From contig NZ_CP151996.1 of the NCBI RefSeq assembly GCF_038593855.1, positions 2,790,001 through 2,854,000 on the forward strand: 64,000 nt of DNA. The letters are read 5' to 3'. Below, piece by piece: positions 36,555-45,923 of the stretch. The stretch is from Lysinibacillus sp. FSL M8-0337 (lineage in GTDB: Bacteria; Bacillota; Bacilli; Bacillales_A; Planococcaceae). The notes below the pieces were generated by a model. That model saw nothing but the letters and a program-made list of their open reading frames with translations, made no database searches and was not told where the DNA came from. The position numbers and the translations under genes are program-made. The number at the start of each line of letters is the position of its first letter. Position 1 is the stretch's first letter.

Positions 36555-37901
36555 TTGGAACAACATCAGTTAAAACGAGAATTAAAAAATCGCCATGTGC
36601 AACTTATTGCAATTGGCGGAACAATTGGGACTGGCTTATTTTTAGGATCAGGTAAAGCAATTGCTTTAGCAGGGCCTTCGATTATTTTGGCTTACCTCAT
36701 TGTTGGGATCGCCTTATTTTTTGTCATGCGGGCACTAGGCGAACTACTATTATCAAACGCAGGCTATACATCATTTACAGATTTCGCCACAGAGTACATC
36801 GGTCCTTGGGCTGGGTATGTTACTGGTTGGACCTACTGGTTTTGTTGGATAATGACCGCGATGGCAGATATTATTGCCGTCGGTGTCTATGTACAATATT
36901 GGTTTAATATTCCGCAATGGGTACCCGCTATTGGCTGTCTCGTACTCTTATTATTTCTTAATTTATTGACAGTAAAGCTTTTTGGAGAACTCGAATTTTG
37001 GTTTGCACTGATTAAAGTTGTAACAATTGTTGCATTAATAATTATTGGATTATTCATGCTATTTACAGGCTTTCAAACAACTTCTGGCACTGTATCAGTA
37101 AACAATCTTTGGGCACATGGCGGGCTGTTCCCGAACGGTATTTATGGCTTCCTAATGGCCTTCCAAATGGTTGTTTTTGCTTTCGTAGGGGTTGAACTAG
37201 TCGGTGTTTCTGCTGCAGAAACAGCAGATCCGAAAAAAAATATTCCATCTGCAATTAATAAAATTCCACTGCGTATTTTACTATTTTATGTAGGCGCATT
37301 AACAGTCATTTTATGCATCAACCCTTGGTATGAAATGTCTGCTACAAGCAGTCCATTCGTACAAGTATTTTCATTAGCAGGTATACCTATCGCAGCAGGT
37401 ATTATCAATTTTGTTGTGCTGACATCTGCGGCTTCAGCAGGCAATAGTGGTTTATTTTCTACAAGTCGTATGCTTTATAATCTTGGCCGTCACAAGCAGG
37501 CATCCGCTTCTTTTGCTAAGCTAAATAAAAATAGTGTGCCAAGTAACGCACTTGTTCTTTCAGCAATCGTTGTATCAATAGGGGCATTACTGAGCAAGCT
37601 CATGCCAGAAAACGCTTTTAGCGTCGTGACAACAATTAGTGCTATTTGTTTTATTTGGGTATGGAGTATTATTCTAATCTCGCATATTATCTATAAACGT
37701 AAAAACCGCGCCCTCCATGAAGCGTCGATTTTTAAAGCACCATTGACACCTTTTGTGAACTACTTAGTACTTGCTTTCTTCGCGTTTTTGTTAGTAATTA
37801 TGTTGATTTCCGAAGCGACTAGAACAGCGCTTTTACTAACACCTATCTGGTTTATCGTTCTTTTCATTCTTTATAAAAGCAAAAATATCAACAATAGATA
37901 A
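36555..37901 (+). CDS. Amino-acid permease (APC/AAT family), probably glycine/alanine type
   Basis: A 448-residue, twelve-helix permease. The family motif IGTGLFLGSGKAIALAGPS is in helix 1, and VELVGVSAAETADPKKNIPSA near 215-235. AAT members (AlaP, CycA and others) import small neutral amino acids; the upstream glycine riboswitch argues for glycine. The start is TTG 36555 with GGGGGA about 8 nt upstream. Confidence 0.88.
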   Translation: MEQHQLKRELKNRHVQLIAIGGTIGTGLFLGSGKAIALAGPSIILAYLIVGIALFFVMRALGELLLSNAGYTSFTDFATEYIGPWAGYVTGWTYWFCWIMTAMADIIAVGVYVQYWFNIPQWVPAIGCLVLLLFLNLLTVKLFGELEFWFALIKVVTIVALIIIGLFMLFTGFQTTSGTVSVNNLWAHGGLFPNGIYGFLMAFQMVVFAFVGVELVGVSAAETADPKKNIPSAINKIPLRILLFYVGALTVILCINPWYEMSATSSPFVQVFSLAGIPIAAGIINFVVLTSAASAGNSGLFSTSRMLYNLGRHKQASASFAKLNKNSVPSNALVLSAIVVSIGALLSKLMPENAFSVVTTISAICFIWVWSIILISHIIYKRKNRALHEASIFKAPLTPFVNYLVLAFFAFLLVIMLISEATRTALLLTPIWFIVLFILYKSKNINNR

Positions 37902-38280
37902 CAGCAATTTTATAAATTCGCGACAAATCCACAGCAAGACGCAATTACTAAGCATTGCGTCTTGTCTTTCATTATAATAGATGATTAAACCGCCTACAGT
38001 TCACCAATTAACCAACAAGTCTCTCCTCTTACAAACTTCATCTTTTCCAAAACAAACATAATTATAAAACGAAAAATAACCTACTTTTTAGAGTGATTAA
38101 TAGAAAGAAAAATAGTTTAGTTTCATTTATTTATATATTGAAAATTTTCAGTTATTTCATTGTAATGTCCCTAAGAAATTTGTACCCACATGTTTTAATC
38201 GTTAATTTATGTAGTCTTGGTGCGCAAGTATGCGAACTTGATATTCAAATATCCACTATTCATACAAAGGGGCAAAAACA
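37902..38280 (+). terminator. Permease terminator and gene-poor gap
   Basis: The hairpin at 37935-37964 (CAAGACGCAAT/ATTGCGTCTTG) followed by TCTTTC ends the permease unit. The remainder to 38280 is AT-rich; a 63-codon frame from 38093 has no ribosome site and unconvincing composition. Confidence 0.75.
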
Positions 38281-38451
38281 ATGAAAATGAAAAATCTATT
38301 GATTACATTAGTTAGTGTTGTCATTGTGTTTTTCATAATAAGCTTAGTCCAAGAAAGCATTACATGGCCGTTATTACAAGTATTAATAATCATAGGTTTT
38401 ATTATCAATCTATGTATGTCTTTAATTTCTAAAAAGAAAAATATACAGTAA
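38281..38451 (+). CDS. Small two-helix membrane protein (56 aa)
   Basis: ATG 38281 follows AAAGGGG by 7 nt. Two hydrophobic segments (about 5-24 and 31-48) and a basic tail SKKKN. No family recognised. The ribosome site and clean topology support it. Confidence 0.6.
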   Translation: MKMKNLLITLVSVVIVFFIISLVQESITWPLLQVLIIIGFIINLCMSLISKKKNIQ

Positions 38452-38785
38452 ATATCAAAGAGTGTTTCTATAGTTTTATATTTATAATCAATCATTTTGT
38501 AGTGGGTATTAAATTGAATAAACTTGGCATGACACAATGAACCCCTACAACAGAAAAAGTATTCTTAAACATGACTTCACAAGGCATATGAAATTTAAAA
38601 GCACCAGCCATCAAGTACAACTTAAATGTATTTCTTTCTATTGTTAATCAATTAAAGCTATTTAAAAAAAGTTGACTCTAGTGGGAACGTAAGCCGCAAC
38701 AATCTGTCATTTACGACGGTTGCGGTTTACGTATGTGCCTGCGGACAGCGCCCTCCTGTAATGTAATTATTCACCACTATCAACA
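38452..38785. other. Gap with a long imperfect inverted repeat
   Basis: About 330 bp without a gene. Arms GTAAGCCGCAAC (38689-38700) and GTTGCGGTTTAC (38719-38730) pair with one G-T mismatch; the following GC-rich tail (38731-38760) differs in composition from its surroundings. It may be a dispersed intergenic repeat, or the glsA terminator, though no T-run follows. Confidence 0.45.
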
Positions 38786-39763
38786 TTAAAAAATCGTCAT
38801 ATTCCACTCATCTGCAACATGCTTTAGTAACTTTACACCTGCTACACTATTTCCAATGTCATCAATAGCTGGCCCATAAATGCCGATACCACAACCAGTT
38901 GGAAAAGGAGATTCTAAGCTTGCGTGATTGGGAACAGCCGCAACAATGGCACCAGAGACACCACTTTTAGCTGGCAAACCGATAAAAGCAGCAAACTTAC
39001 CTGATGCATTATACATACCACATGTCACCATTAGGGCTTTCGCTAATTTAGCCACTTGTTTTGGAAAGAGCTGGATTTTTCGTTGTGGATGATAGCCATC
39101 ATTCGCGATTACTAAGCCAATCATCGCTAAATCCGAAACATTGACTTCAATTGCACATTGCTTCAAATAAACTTCCAATGCTTCTTCAACTGGACAATCT
39201 AAAAAGCCCGAATCCATTAAATAGTAGGCTAATGATCGATTGCGATTAGCTGTTTGCCATTCAGATTGAAACACTTCTTCGTTTACCTTTAACTGTTTGC
39301 CAACCATTTGTTCTAAAAACAACAGGATTTTAGCCACTTTCTCCTGTGGCGAACTGCCATCCAGCATCGAGGACACTGTAATCGCTCCTGCATTAATCAT
39401 CGGATTAAAAGGTTTGCCAGGCTGATGACTTTCAAGACGAATAATCGAATTGAACGTATCCCCAGTAGGCTCAACATCTACCCGTTCTAAAACATACGGC
39501 AACCCTCGGTCCATACAAGCTAAAATAAAGGTTACAACTTTTGAAACACTTTGGAGGGTAAATAATTCCGTTACATCTCCTCCAACGATTTGTTCACTAT
39601 TCGGTCCAATAATGGAGATGGCTAGTTGTTGTGGATCTTTTTGTGCTAAAGCTGGAATATAGCTGGCACATTTCCCTTCCTTAGCAAAGGGACGGAACTG
39701 CTCAACCCACTGCCCTATCGATTGACTATCGTGATGTTCAACTTGATGATGATGTATTCGCAT
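38786..39763 (-). CDS. glsA: Glutaminase A
   Basis: A 325-residue serine-dependent glutaminase (beta-lactamase fold) that makes glutamate and ammonia. The catalytic SxxK is in LQSVSKVVTFI (about 75); NPMINAGAITV, MYNASGKFA and the C-terminal GCGIGIYGPAIDDIGNSVAGV are family marks. Full length. A hairpin in its leader may attenuate it. Confidence 0.94.
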   Translation of the reverse strand: MRIHHHQVEHHDSQSIGQWVEQFRPFAKEGKCASYIPALAQKDPQQLAISIIGPNSEQIVGGDVTELFTLQSVSKVVTFILACMDRGLPYVLERVDVEPTGDTFNSIIRLESHQPGKPFNPMINAGAITVSSMLDGSSPQEKVAKILLFLEQMVGKQLKVNEEVFQSEWQTANRNRSLAYYLMDSGFLDCPVEEALEVYLKQCAIEVNVSDLAMIGLVIANDGYHPQRKIQLFPKQVAKLAKALMVTCGMYNASGKFAAFIGLPAKSGVSGAIVAAVPNHASLESPFPTGCGIGIYGPAIDDIGNSVAGVKLLKHVADEWNMTIF

Positions 39764-39792
39764 TGCTGTGCTCTCCTTTTCTAGTTAAAAAC

Positions 39793-39824
39793 AGAGCCCT
39801 CATAGCTTGAACTACGAAGACTCT
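39793..39824 (-). promoter_or_regulatory. Candidate attenuator hairpin in the glsA leader
   Basis: On the minus strand a 13-bp imperfect stem (AGAGTCTTCGTAG with CTATGAGGGCTCT) is followed by GTTTTT, all between a possible promoter (-10 TATACT at 39916-39921) and glsA, 30 bp before the start. This has the shape of an intrinsic terminator inside a leader of about 140 nt. Confidence 0.45.
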
Positions 39825-39989
39825 ATTTGATTAATCTAAGTCAACCATGTAGTGTAGCGTCTGTCATAAGGTATGACAAAAGAAAATGTCTAAACAGTTA
39901 CTGCTTTTCGGACTTAGTATACACAATGAATGACTTCTCAAACCTTACCTTAAATATAATACCAAATTAGCCCCTGTTAGACTAAGACA

Positions 39990-40033
39990 AAAATAGTATG
40001 TAAGGTTTGTCTTTCCCCTTACATACTATTTTT
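39990..40033. terminator. Terminator after the repeat surface protein
   Basis: Perfect arms of about 15 bp, AAAATAGTATGTAAG and its complement, with T-run on the minus side. It lies just after the gene ending at 40055. Confidence 0.85.
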
Positions 40034-40054
40034 ACAGATTACACAGAAGTCTGC

Positions 40055-42910
40055 TTACAGATCGCCTGCGTACATATTCTTATACAGATTTTCTAGTTTT
40101 TTAGAGAGTTTACCATAGGCTGTTTGCCAAGCTTTGCGAGCAGCTTCATTGCCATTTGTATCAGGTACATATAGCGCATGAACCTCTGCTACTTTTTTCA
40201 AGTCATTCTCTGCCTGTGTCAGCTTCGAATAATTTTTTACGACGCTTTTTTCAGAAGCAGTTAGTTTATCGTAAGCAGTGCGAATTTCCGCCACTTTTGC
40301 TTCTAAAGTCACAATATAATCGCCATTTTGGACAAGTGAATTAATGTCCTCTATTAACGTTAATGCAATATCGTTTGCTTGCTGAAGTTCTTTCTCCTTG
40401 GCGATAATTTGTTGGCGAACATTTTCACTGACTAAGCTCATTTGTTTAGATGTTAACTTCGCAAATGCTTTAATAACTGTTGTCGGATTGCTTGCAAACG
40501 ACTTATCGTATTGCTTCATAAATGACTCTACCTTTTTAACATCTGCAATAGCTGCTGTTAAAATTGCCGCATTTGTTACGCGTTTTTTATCGCTGGAACT
40601 TAGTTTATTATATTGGTTCGCTAAGTTTTGAATATCCTGTATGGATACTTTATATAAATCATCCGTTTCAATTGCCGCAATATCTTGTATTAATTTTGAA
40701 ATATCAGGTGCAGTCGTGTCTACTAAACGATTATTTAATAAATCCTCGTACTGAGCTTTCGCTAAATGCTGTTGATTGGCAGGCAATTTTGCATAAGCTG
40801 CTTCGACTGATTGAATTTTTTTCGTTTGCTTTGCAACATCTAGTTCTTCTCGAGCTGCTTGTACTTTTTTATGGAATGCTCTTACACCAGTAAGATCTTT
40901 TGTCGCTGTAGTTAATAAATCATAGTTCGTTACATATTTTCGTGCTGGAGATGATAATTTTTTGTATTGCTTTGTTGCCTCTTCTACTTCCGCTTCAAAT
41001 TGCGTAAATGTATAACTTGTTACATTGGCGAAAGCTTGTATTTTAACTTTCAGTGCTTCAGCATCTGCCTTGTCAGTAGGTTCATTGCCATTATTCCCTA
41101 CCGTTATAGTTGGAGAACTATTTAAAAATTCCTGCGCATTATAAACAAGTGATTGCTGTAAAGTCGTTAATTTATTGTATGCTTTTAGTGTATTACTGTA
41201 GCTCGTTTTCAGCTTACTTTCTGTCACGCCAGCTGTGTTGGCAAGCTTTTTGTAACCATCCATATCTTTAATCACTTTTTCAGCCGCTTTAAAGTCTTTT
41301 TGCATGATTAAAATACGGTCATAGTCGATAATTTTAGCCGCTGAATTTTTTGTTAAACTTTTATAATCTGACACTATTTTATTAATATTGTTCACATAGC
41401 CTTGCCATGTATCTGCTGTAGGCTTAATTTGATATTGCTTATCGCCAATATACGATTTAATATCCGCATTCAAACGATCGATCATATCCTGCTCTGCATT
41501 TTCCGCATTAAGCAACTTCACTTTATAGTCATTTGGCACTAAAAGCAATTGTTTATACGTTAATTTTTCATAGCTAGAGCGAATGGATTTAGCAATTGTC
41601 ACCTGCTTGTTCGCTGTCGTATTCGCTGTCAATTTATCAAAAAGTTTAATAAACTGTTCTATCTTTTTCAAATCTTGCTTAGCGTCTTTAAGTATCGTTT
41701 GATTTTGTACAGCCACTTGATAATTTTTCGATAGTTTCGCAATATCAGCTTCTATTTTGTTTACCGCTAGCTGTAATGCTTCGACACTGTTAGGGGCATA
41801 CTTAATAAGCGCACTATCATAGTTTAATAACGCCACAATCTCATTATTAATTCTTCTCACTTCCGCTAAATCTGCGGTATCAGATGGTTCTTTCACTAAA
41901 GCTTTAATACCACTGTACAAAGTATCATTTACGTCTAAACTACGTTGTAATAAATCAAGCTTGTCATACGACGCTTCTAGATCGCTAATATATTTCGCCA
42001 GGTCTTTTTGCTCAACTGTTTTAATATTGTCTAATTGCTTATTTAATTTGCTAATAGCCTCAACATCTGCCAATGCACGCTTTAGCACATCATAGTTCGT
42101 AATGCTTGCCTTTGCAGTAGCTGAAAGAGCTTGGTAATTCGTTTCTAATGCTTTTACATTCGCTTCAAATGATGCAAAATCTGTTACCTGATACTTGCTA
42201 TCGCTTTTGCGTAAATTCGTAATGCTCGTCACAAGTGTTTCAATTGGCTGTTTCGAAACGGTCAGCACTTCTGTGAAATCAGATTCCACTCTCTTAGTAC
42301 CGACTTTCGCAATTACTCTGACCGATATATCTTTTTTATTTGTTTCAAGCGCATCTTTAGGAATCGTATAGGACTCTGTATTTACTCCCGAAATAATCGT
42401 AAACACATCACCCGTTTTATAAAACCATTCATAGCTATATGTAATTTGATTACTTTGAATTACAGCACCCTTCGTATCAGTAACTTTAGCTCCGATTACT
42501 TTCACTGTGTCACCAGGTAACACATTATTTTGAGGACCGTACCCCTCAAAAGAAGGCTTCTCAATTTTTAAGGACAACTCGGGTACCACTATTGGGCTAC
42601 TCGTATATTTAGTATCTGTCGTCGTCACAGCCTCCACTAGGACTGTTTTACCCTCTGCCTCTACCGGTAATTTAAATGTAGCCTCTGTTGCACTAGGAAT
42701 TGGTTTATTGGAACCCCCTTCAACATAATACCACTGATAACTTTTTATGTATGTGCCAGCTGGTGCACCTTTTAAGTCGGCATTAAGCGTTACACCTACT
42801 AAAGGGTTACCTGTTATTGTAAGGGTCGTTACTTCTTCTGCCGCTGCTACAGCAGGCACAACAAATGCTGCGGGAATAGCCGCTACTGTAAAAAGATATT
42901 TTTTATTCAA
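40055..42910 (-). CDS. Large secreted protein with Ig-like N-terminus and helical repeats
   Basis: 951 residues. A signal peptide (MNKKYLFTVAAIPAAFVVPA, cleavage near VAAAEE) leads to two Ig-like modules (about 30-225; SYQWYYVEGG and YSYEWFYKTG), then about seven helical repeats of roughly 85-100 residues, each with a line such as YNKLSSSDKKRVTNAAILTA or YDKLTASEKSVVKNYSKLTQ. No SLH, LPXTG or transmembrane anchor is visible, so it is either released or bound non-covalently. Function unknown, probably a surface adhesin or spacer. The TTG start at 42910 has AAAGGAGG 10 nt upstream. Confidence 0.8.
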   Translation of the reverse strand: MNKKYLFTVAAIPAAFVVPAVAAAEEVTTLTITGNPLVGVTLNADLKGAPAGTYIKSYQWYYVEGGSNKPIPSATEATFKLPVEAEGKTVLVEAVTTTDTKYTSSPIVVPELSLKIEKPSFEGYGPQNNVLPGDTVKVIGAKVTDTKGAVIQSNQITYSYEWFYKTGDVFTIISGVNTESYTIPKDALETNKKDISVRVIAKVGTKRVESDFTEVLTVSKQPIETLVTSITNLRKSDSKYQVTDFASFEANVKALETNYQALSATAKASITNYDVLKRALADVEAISKLNKQLDNIKTVEQKDLAKYISDLEASYDKLDLLQRSLDVNDTLYSGIKALVKEPSDTADLAEVRRINNEIVALLNYDSALIKYAPNSVEALQLAVNKIEADIAKLSKNYQVAVQNQTILKDAKQDLKKIEQFIKLFDKLTANTTANKQVTIAKSIRSSYEKLTYKQLLLVPNDYKVKLLNAENAEQDMIDRLNADIKSYIGDKQYQIKPTADTWQGYVNNINKIVSDYKSLTKNSAAKIIDYDRILIMQKDFKAAEKVIKDMDGYKKLANTAGVTESKLKTSYSNTLKAYNKLTTLQQSLVYNAQEFLNSSPTITVGNNGNEPTDKADAEALKVKIQAFANVTSYTFTQFEAEVEEATKQYKKLSSPARKYVTNYDLLTTATKDLTGVRAFHKKVQAAREELDVAKQTKKIQSVEAAYAKLPANQQHLAKAQYEDLLNNRLVDTTAPDISKLIQDIAAIETDDLYKVSIQDIQNLANQYNKLSSSDKKRVTNAAILTAAIADVKKVESFMKQYDKSFASNPTTVIKAFAKLTSKQMSLVSENVRQQIIAKEKELQQANDIALTLIEDINSLVQNGDYIVTLEAKVAEIRTAYDKLTASEKSVVKNYSKLTQAENDLKKVAEVHALYVPDTNGNEAARKAWQTAYGKLSKKLENLYKNMYAGDL

Positions 42911-43229
42911 AACGTGTTGACCTCCTTTTTGTTACCTACGATATATATCGGTAAATAAACAAAAATTTCCCTTATTATTGTCAAACAATCTAAAAAAGTA
43001 AATTCTACCTAATTTCCAGCGCAGTTCTAGTATTCTTTTGATTGTTACTAACTGAAGTACATACATCAAACAGGGCTCTATCCATACATATTTACAAAAG
43101 CATAAATTGACGTATAGTAAACTAACAAAGAAAGAAAAGGCATCTCAAAACTATAGAGAAACCTCTTCTTTCTTTGTTTTAATTATCATTGTCATAATAT
43201 ACGGGTATCTCCAAATAATAAGATTCATA
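42911..43229 (-). terminator. Gap with the terminator of the small toxin-immunity cluster
   Basis: The hairpin at 43125-43177 (ACAAAGAAAGAA with TTCTTTCTTTGT, inner AGG/CCT) ends the minus-strand cluster at 43230. The rest should hold the promoter of the surface protein gene. No gene is seen. Confidence 0.65.
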
Positions 43230-43703
43230 TCACGGGGCTACAACTATTTCCAGTTCATTTAATCCTTGTCTAAGTAACATAAAGTTTGGACGTTTGATAA
43301 TCTTTGCATCTTTTTCTACTAAATTTTTTAAATGCTGTCGCAACTCGTTTGTATAAGCCTTCGTAAATGCCATAAAATCAAATGTATATTGCCATTCTAC
43401 TGAATTAGAGAATTCATCAAAATTTGTAATCAGAAGATTACTTCCTACTTTTTTAAAGGTATAGACGTTGGCATTACCAAATGTATCAAGAACTTGTTCC
43501 TTGCCTGTTTGATGCAACTCAATTAATAGTTGATTGAAATCAATCACTATGGTACTGTGTATCGTTGTAAAGAAGAGTAACATTTCTTTGTTATCGTCAA
43601 TCACAAATACTTCTAAATAACTATCGAGATAAAAATCAGCATGCACGTTTTTATTTTGCAGAACTGATAAATCGTCATCTTCTAAATCAAATCTAATTTT
43701 CAT
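43230..43703 (-). CDS. Putative immunity protein, tandem copy 2
   Basis: A 157-residue acidic cytoplasmic protein nearly identical over its first 19 residues (MKIRFDLEDDDLSVLQNKN) and similar throughout to the protein encoded just upstream at 43724. No family recognised. Position after a small toxin gene and tandem duplication suggest an immunity role (inference). Confidence 0.65.
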   Translation of the reverse strand: MKIRFDLEDDDLSVLQNKNVHADFYLDSYLEVFVIDDNKEMLLFFTTIHSTIVIDFNQLLIELHQTGKEQVLDTFGNANVYTFKKVGSNLLITNFDEFSNSVEWQYTFDFMAFTKAYTNELRQHLKNLVEKDAKIIKRPNFMLLRQGLNELEIVVAP

Positions 43704-43723
43704 TGTTAGCTTACCTCTCTAAA

Positions 43724-44200
43724 TTAAATTGCATTGGCAACCGCTTCTAAACTCTTTAAGCTTTCTTTTAATAAGATAAAGTCTGAACATTTTATAATGT
43801 TTGCATCTTTTTCTGTCAAATTTCGCAAATGTCTTCGTAACTCGTTTGTATAAGCCTTCAAAAATGCATTAAAATCAAATGTATATTGCCATGCTTCTGC
43901 ATTAGTGAATACATCAAAATTGGTAATAACTATATTATTCCCCACTTTTTTAAAAGTATAGACGTTGGCATTACCAAAAGTATCAAGAACAAGTTTCTTA
44001 CCTGTTTCGTATAATTCTAATAATTGTCGACTGAATGTAATAATAATTGTACTGTGTATTGTTGTGGAAAAGAGAAAAATTTCCTTATTATTTTCAAGTA
44101 CAAATACTTCTAAATAACTGTCGAGATAAAAATCAGCACGGATATTCTTATTTTGCAGAACTGATAAATCGTCATCTTCTAAATCAAATCTAATTTTCAT
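43724..44200 (-). CDS. Putative immunity protein, tandem copy 1
   Basis: 158 residues, paralogue of the 43230 product, 16 nt downstream of a polymorphic-toxin gene. Shared blocks include GNANVYTFKKVG and AYTNELR. It is the likely cognate immunity protein of that toxin; the second copy may guard against a variant toxin. No signal peptide, so it acts in the cytoplasm. Confidence 0.68.
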   Translation of the reverse strand: MKIRFDLEDDDLSVLQNKNIRADFYLDSYLEVFVLENNKEIFLFSTTIHSTIIITFSRQLLELYETGKKLVLDTFGNANVYTFKKVGNNIVITNFDVFTNAEAWQYTFDFNAFLKAYTNELRRHLRNLTEKDANIIKCSDFILLKESLKSLEAVANAI

Positions 44201-44216
44201 TTTTAGGCTCCCTCCT

Positions 44217-45032
44217 TTATTTTCTTATTACCGATGTTCCACCATTAGGATAAGATGTTTTAATAATATTATCTTTTGTGACAACTGTTGTCATCTCAGA
44301 AATACCATATTTTCTTGGGCGGTATGTGTAAATTTTCATTCCATTAGCATGCGTACTTTTTAAAGTTCCTTTTTCTAATGATTCCATAATTAAATTTTTA
44401 ATCTGTGCATCACCGAGTGCTCTAGGAAATAATGTGGTCCCCCTATTTGCAGTAGTTCCCGCAACATGTCTTTTGTAAATATGTTCCCAACCCGTACGGC
44501 TATCTCCATCTAATAAAATCCCTTTAGCATTAAACTTTTGAATTTTACCTAAACCAGCAAAGGTATCAACATCCGCGGATTTCCCCGCTTTTCTCAATAG
44601 CTCGAATAATTTCCCTGATTTCACTACTTTTCCTGCTGGGAAGAGGGAAACTAACGCTACCCCTTTTTCTGTAATGCCCGCATTCGGATTAAAAATCGTT
44701 CTAACATCATCAAGTACTAAAAAGTTAATGCCTTCTTTTGCTGCATCTACAGCAAATTGACCCGCTTTTTTAAGCCAACTAACGGTAGATTTTGCCCAAT
44801 CTAACGCTGTATCTACCCATGAGTTAGGTCTCACAGAAGCACGAGCCGTCAGTAACCTATTTCTTGCTTCACTCGAGATAGATACGGTGTCTTTTTGTTG
44901 TTGCATTGCAAAATTTTGAATGCTTTTGTCATTGTTTTGGTTTGATGTAGCAATTAATGGCGTAGTGCTACTAGATCTTTTCACAGTTACAAGTGTCGAA
45001 TTTGGCTGATTAAAGTTCGTATTAATTGACAT
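44217..45032 (-). CDS. Small polymorphic toxin with pre-toxin region and RNase-like C-terminus
   Basis: 271 residues. The N-terminus (1-75) is Ser/Thr/Asn-rich with DTVSISSEARNRLL and no signal peptide. A pre-toxin-like helical segment follows (VRTIFNPNAGITEKGVALVS, about 110-130). The C-terminal 90 residues carry GWEHIYKRHV, FPRALGDAQIKNLI and end in KTSYPNGGTSVIRK, a pattern like BECR-fold ribonuclease toxins of the CdiA/polymorphic type. The exact family is uncertain. Export may be as loose cargo of the nearby VgrG/Rhs system (inference). Confidence 0.65.
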   Translation of the reverse strand: MSINTNFNQPNSTLVTVKRSSSTTPLIATSNQNNDKSIQNFAMQQQKDTVSISSEARNRLLTARASVRPNSWVDTALDWAKSTVSWLKKAGQFAVDAAKEGINFLVLDDVRTIFNPNAGITEKGVALVSLFPAGKVVKSGKLFELLRKAGKSADVDTFAGLGKIQKFNAKGILLDGDSRTGWEHIYKRHVAGTTANRGTTLFPRALGDAQIKNLIMESLEKGTLKSTHANGMKIYTYRPRKYGISEMTTVVTKDNIIKTSYPNGGTSVIRK

Positions 45033-45432
45033 ATAGACCTCCCAATGATTAGTATTAAAATTTACGATTATTATACAATATTGTTTTTTTCTAAAAAATC
45101 ATATTTTTTTGATTTTTTTATAAATTTCAACGCATTTCCTATATCTAAATACCTTTTTGCGAAGGAATAAATATTAAATTAACGAGTATGAATATAGTTA
45201 CATTCTTCACAGCTTTCGATAATTATGATGTGGAGATGTAGTCTTAAACATAAAAAAACACTTGTTGCTTATTAGGCAATCAAGTGAATGAAGCTCCGTT
45301 CTTTTTATGGATTCTACTTTATTCTTTAAGAAAACAAATTTTAATTTAAGACAATATAATTAGAAGTTGATAAAAACACTATAAGCATCTCCTATCGAAC
45401 ATCCACTTTCCTTATTGAAATTCCGGTAATTT
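45033..45432 (-). other. 400-bp AT-rich gap with a terminator
   Basis: Hairpin CACTTG...CAAGTG at 45259-45286 with a seven-T tail on the minus strand (45252-45258) ends the upstream cluster (45433). The promoter of the toxin gene should lie in 45040-45250. No gene is seen. Confidence 0.65.
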
Positions 45433-45759
45433 TTACCAATCTCGTTCTCTTAACGCTTCTTCGATATCTATATCAATCTCAAAATATTGTAAAATTTCTT
45501 CTACTGTTATGGCAATTGAATCTCGTGCAACCGTTTCAATTTCACTATCGTGTTCATAAAACTCATCCTGTAGTTCATTGATTGCTACAGTCATTTCATC
45601 CAACTTTTCCTGTACCCCATCAAGGGTATGATTGCCCTCTTCAATAAAATGGGCTAATTTCATAATATTCTCTTTAATTTTATTTACTAAAAACGTTGGA
45701 TAATACGAATCTTCGTACATATCCGACAAGTATTCGAATTTAGCATCAAGTTTTTTCAC
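45433..45759 (-). CDS. DUF5713-like protein
   Basis: 108 acidic residues: FEYLSDMYEDSYYPTFLVNK, then EVEEIL-like helices, ending in EEALRERDW. This matches my recollection of DUF5713, small proteins often seen beside polymorphic toxins. The GTG at 45759 has AAAGGAGG 6 nt upstream; the longer frame to 45921 would run through this site. Role unknown, possibly immunity. Confidence 0.6.
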   Translation of the reverse strand: MKKLDAKFEYLSDMYEDSYYPTFLVNKIKENIMKLAHFIEEGNHTLDGVQEKLDEMTVAINELQDEFYEHDSEIETVARDSIAITVEEILQYFEIDIDIEEALRERDW

Positions 45760-45923
45760 AATGGTTCCTCCTTTGATGTTGATTGTCCTATTACTTCTCA
45801 CAACATATAATACCATTTTTGTTCTATCATAGAAACAACTTACATTTAACCGCTTAACAACACTATGTAAGTTCAACAAAGTCTGGACTACGTACATTAC
45901 CTTCTTTAACCAATAGAACACCT

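Noticed and set aside
36281-36655. 124-codon plus-strand frame
   Set aside because: It runs through the glycine riboswitch and its terminator; no ribosome site, and the conserved RNA explains the sequence.
38093-38284. 63-codon plus-strand frame before the small membrane protein
   Set aside because: No ribosome site and irregular composition; the downstream ATG 38281 has a good one.
39764-39921. T-box or known riboswitch before glsA
   Set aside because: No AGGGTGGNACCGCG T-box sequence and no recognised aptamer core; only a hairpin with T-run.
40055-42910. S-layer (SLH) protein
   Set aside because: No SLH motif in the translation; only Ig-like and helical repeats.
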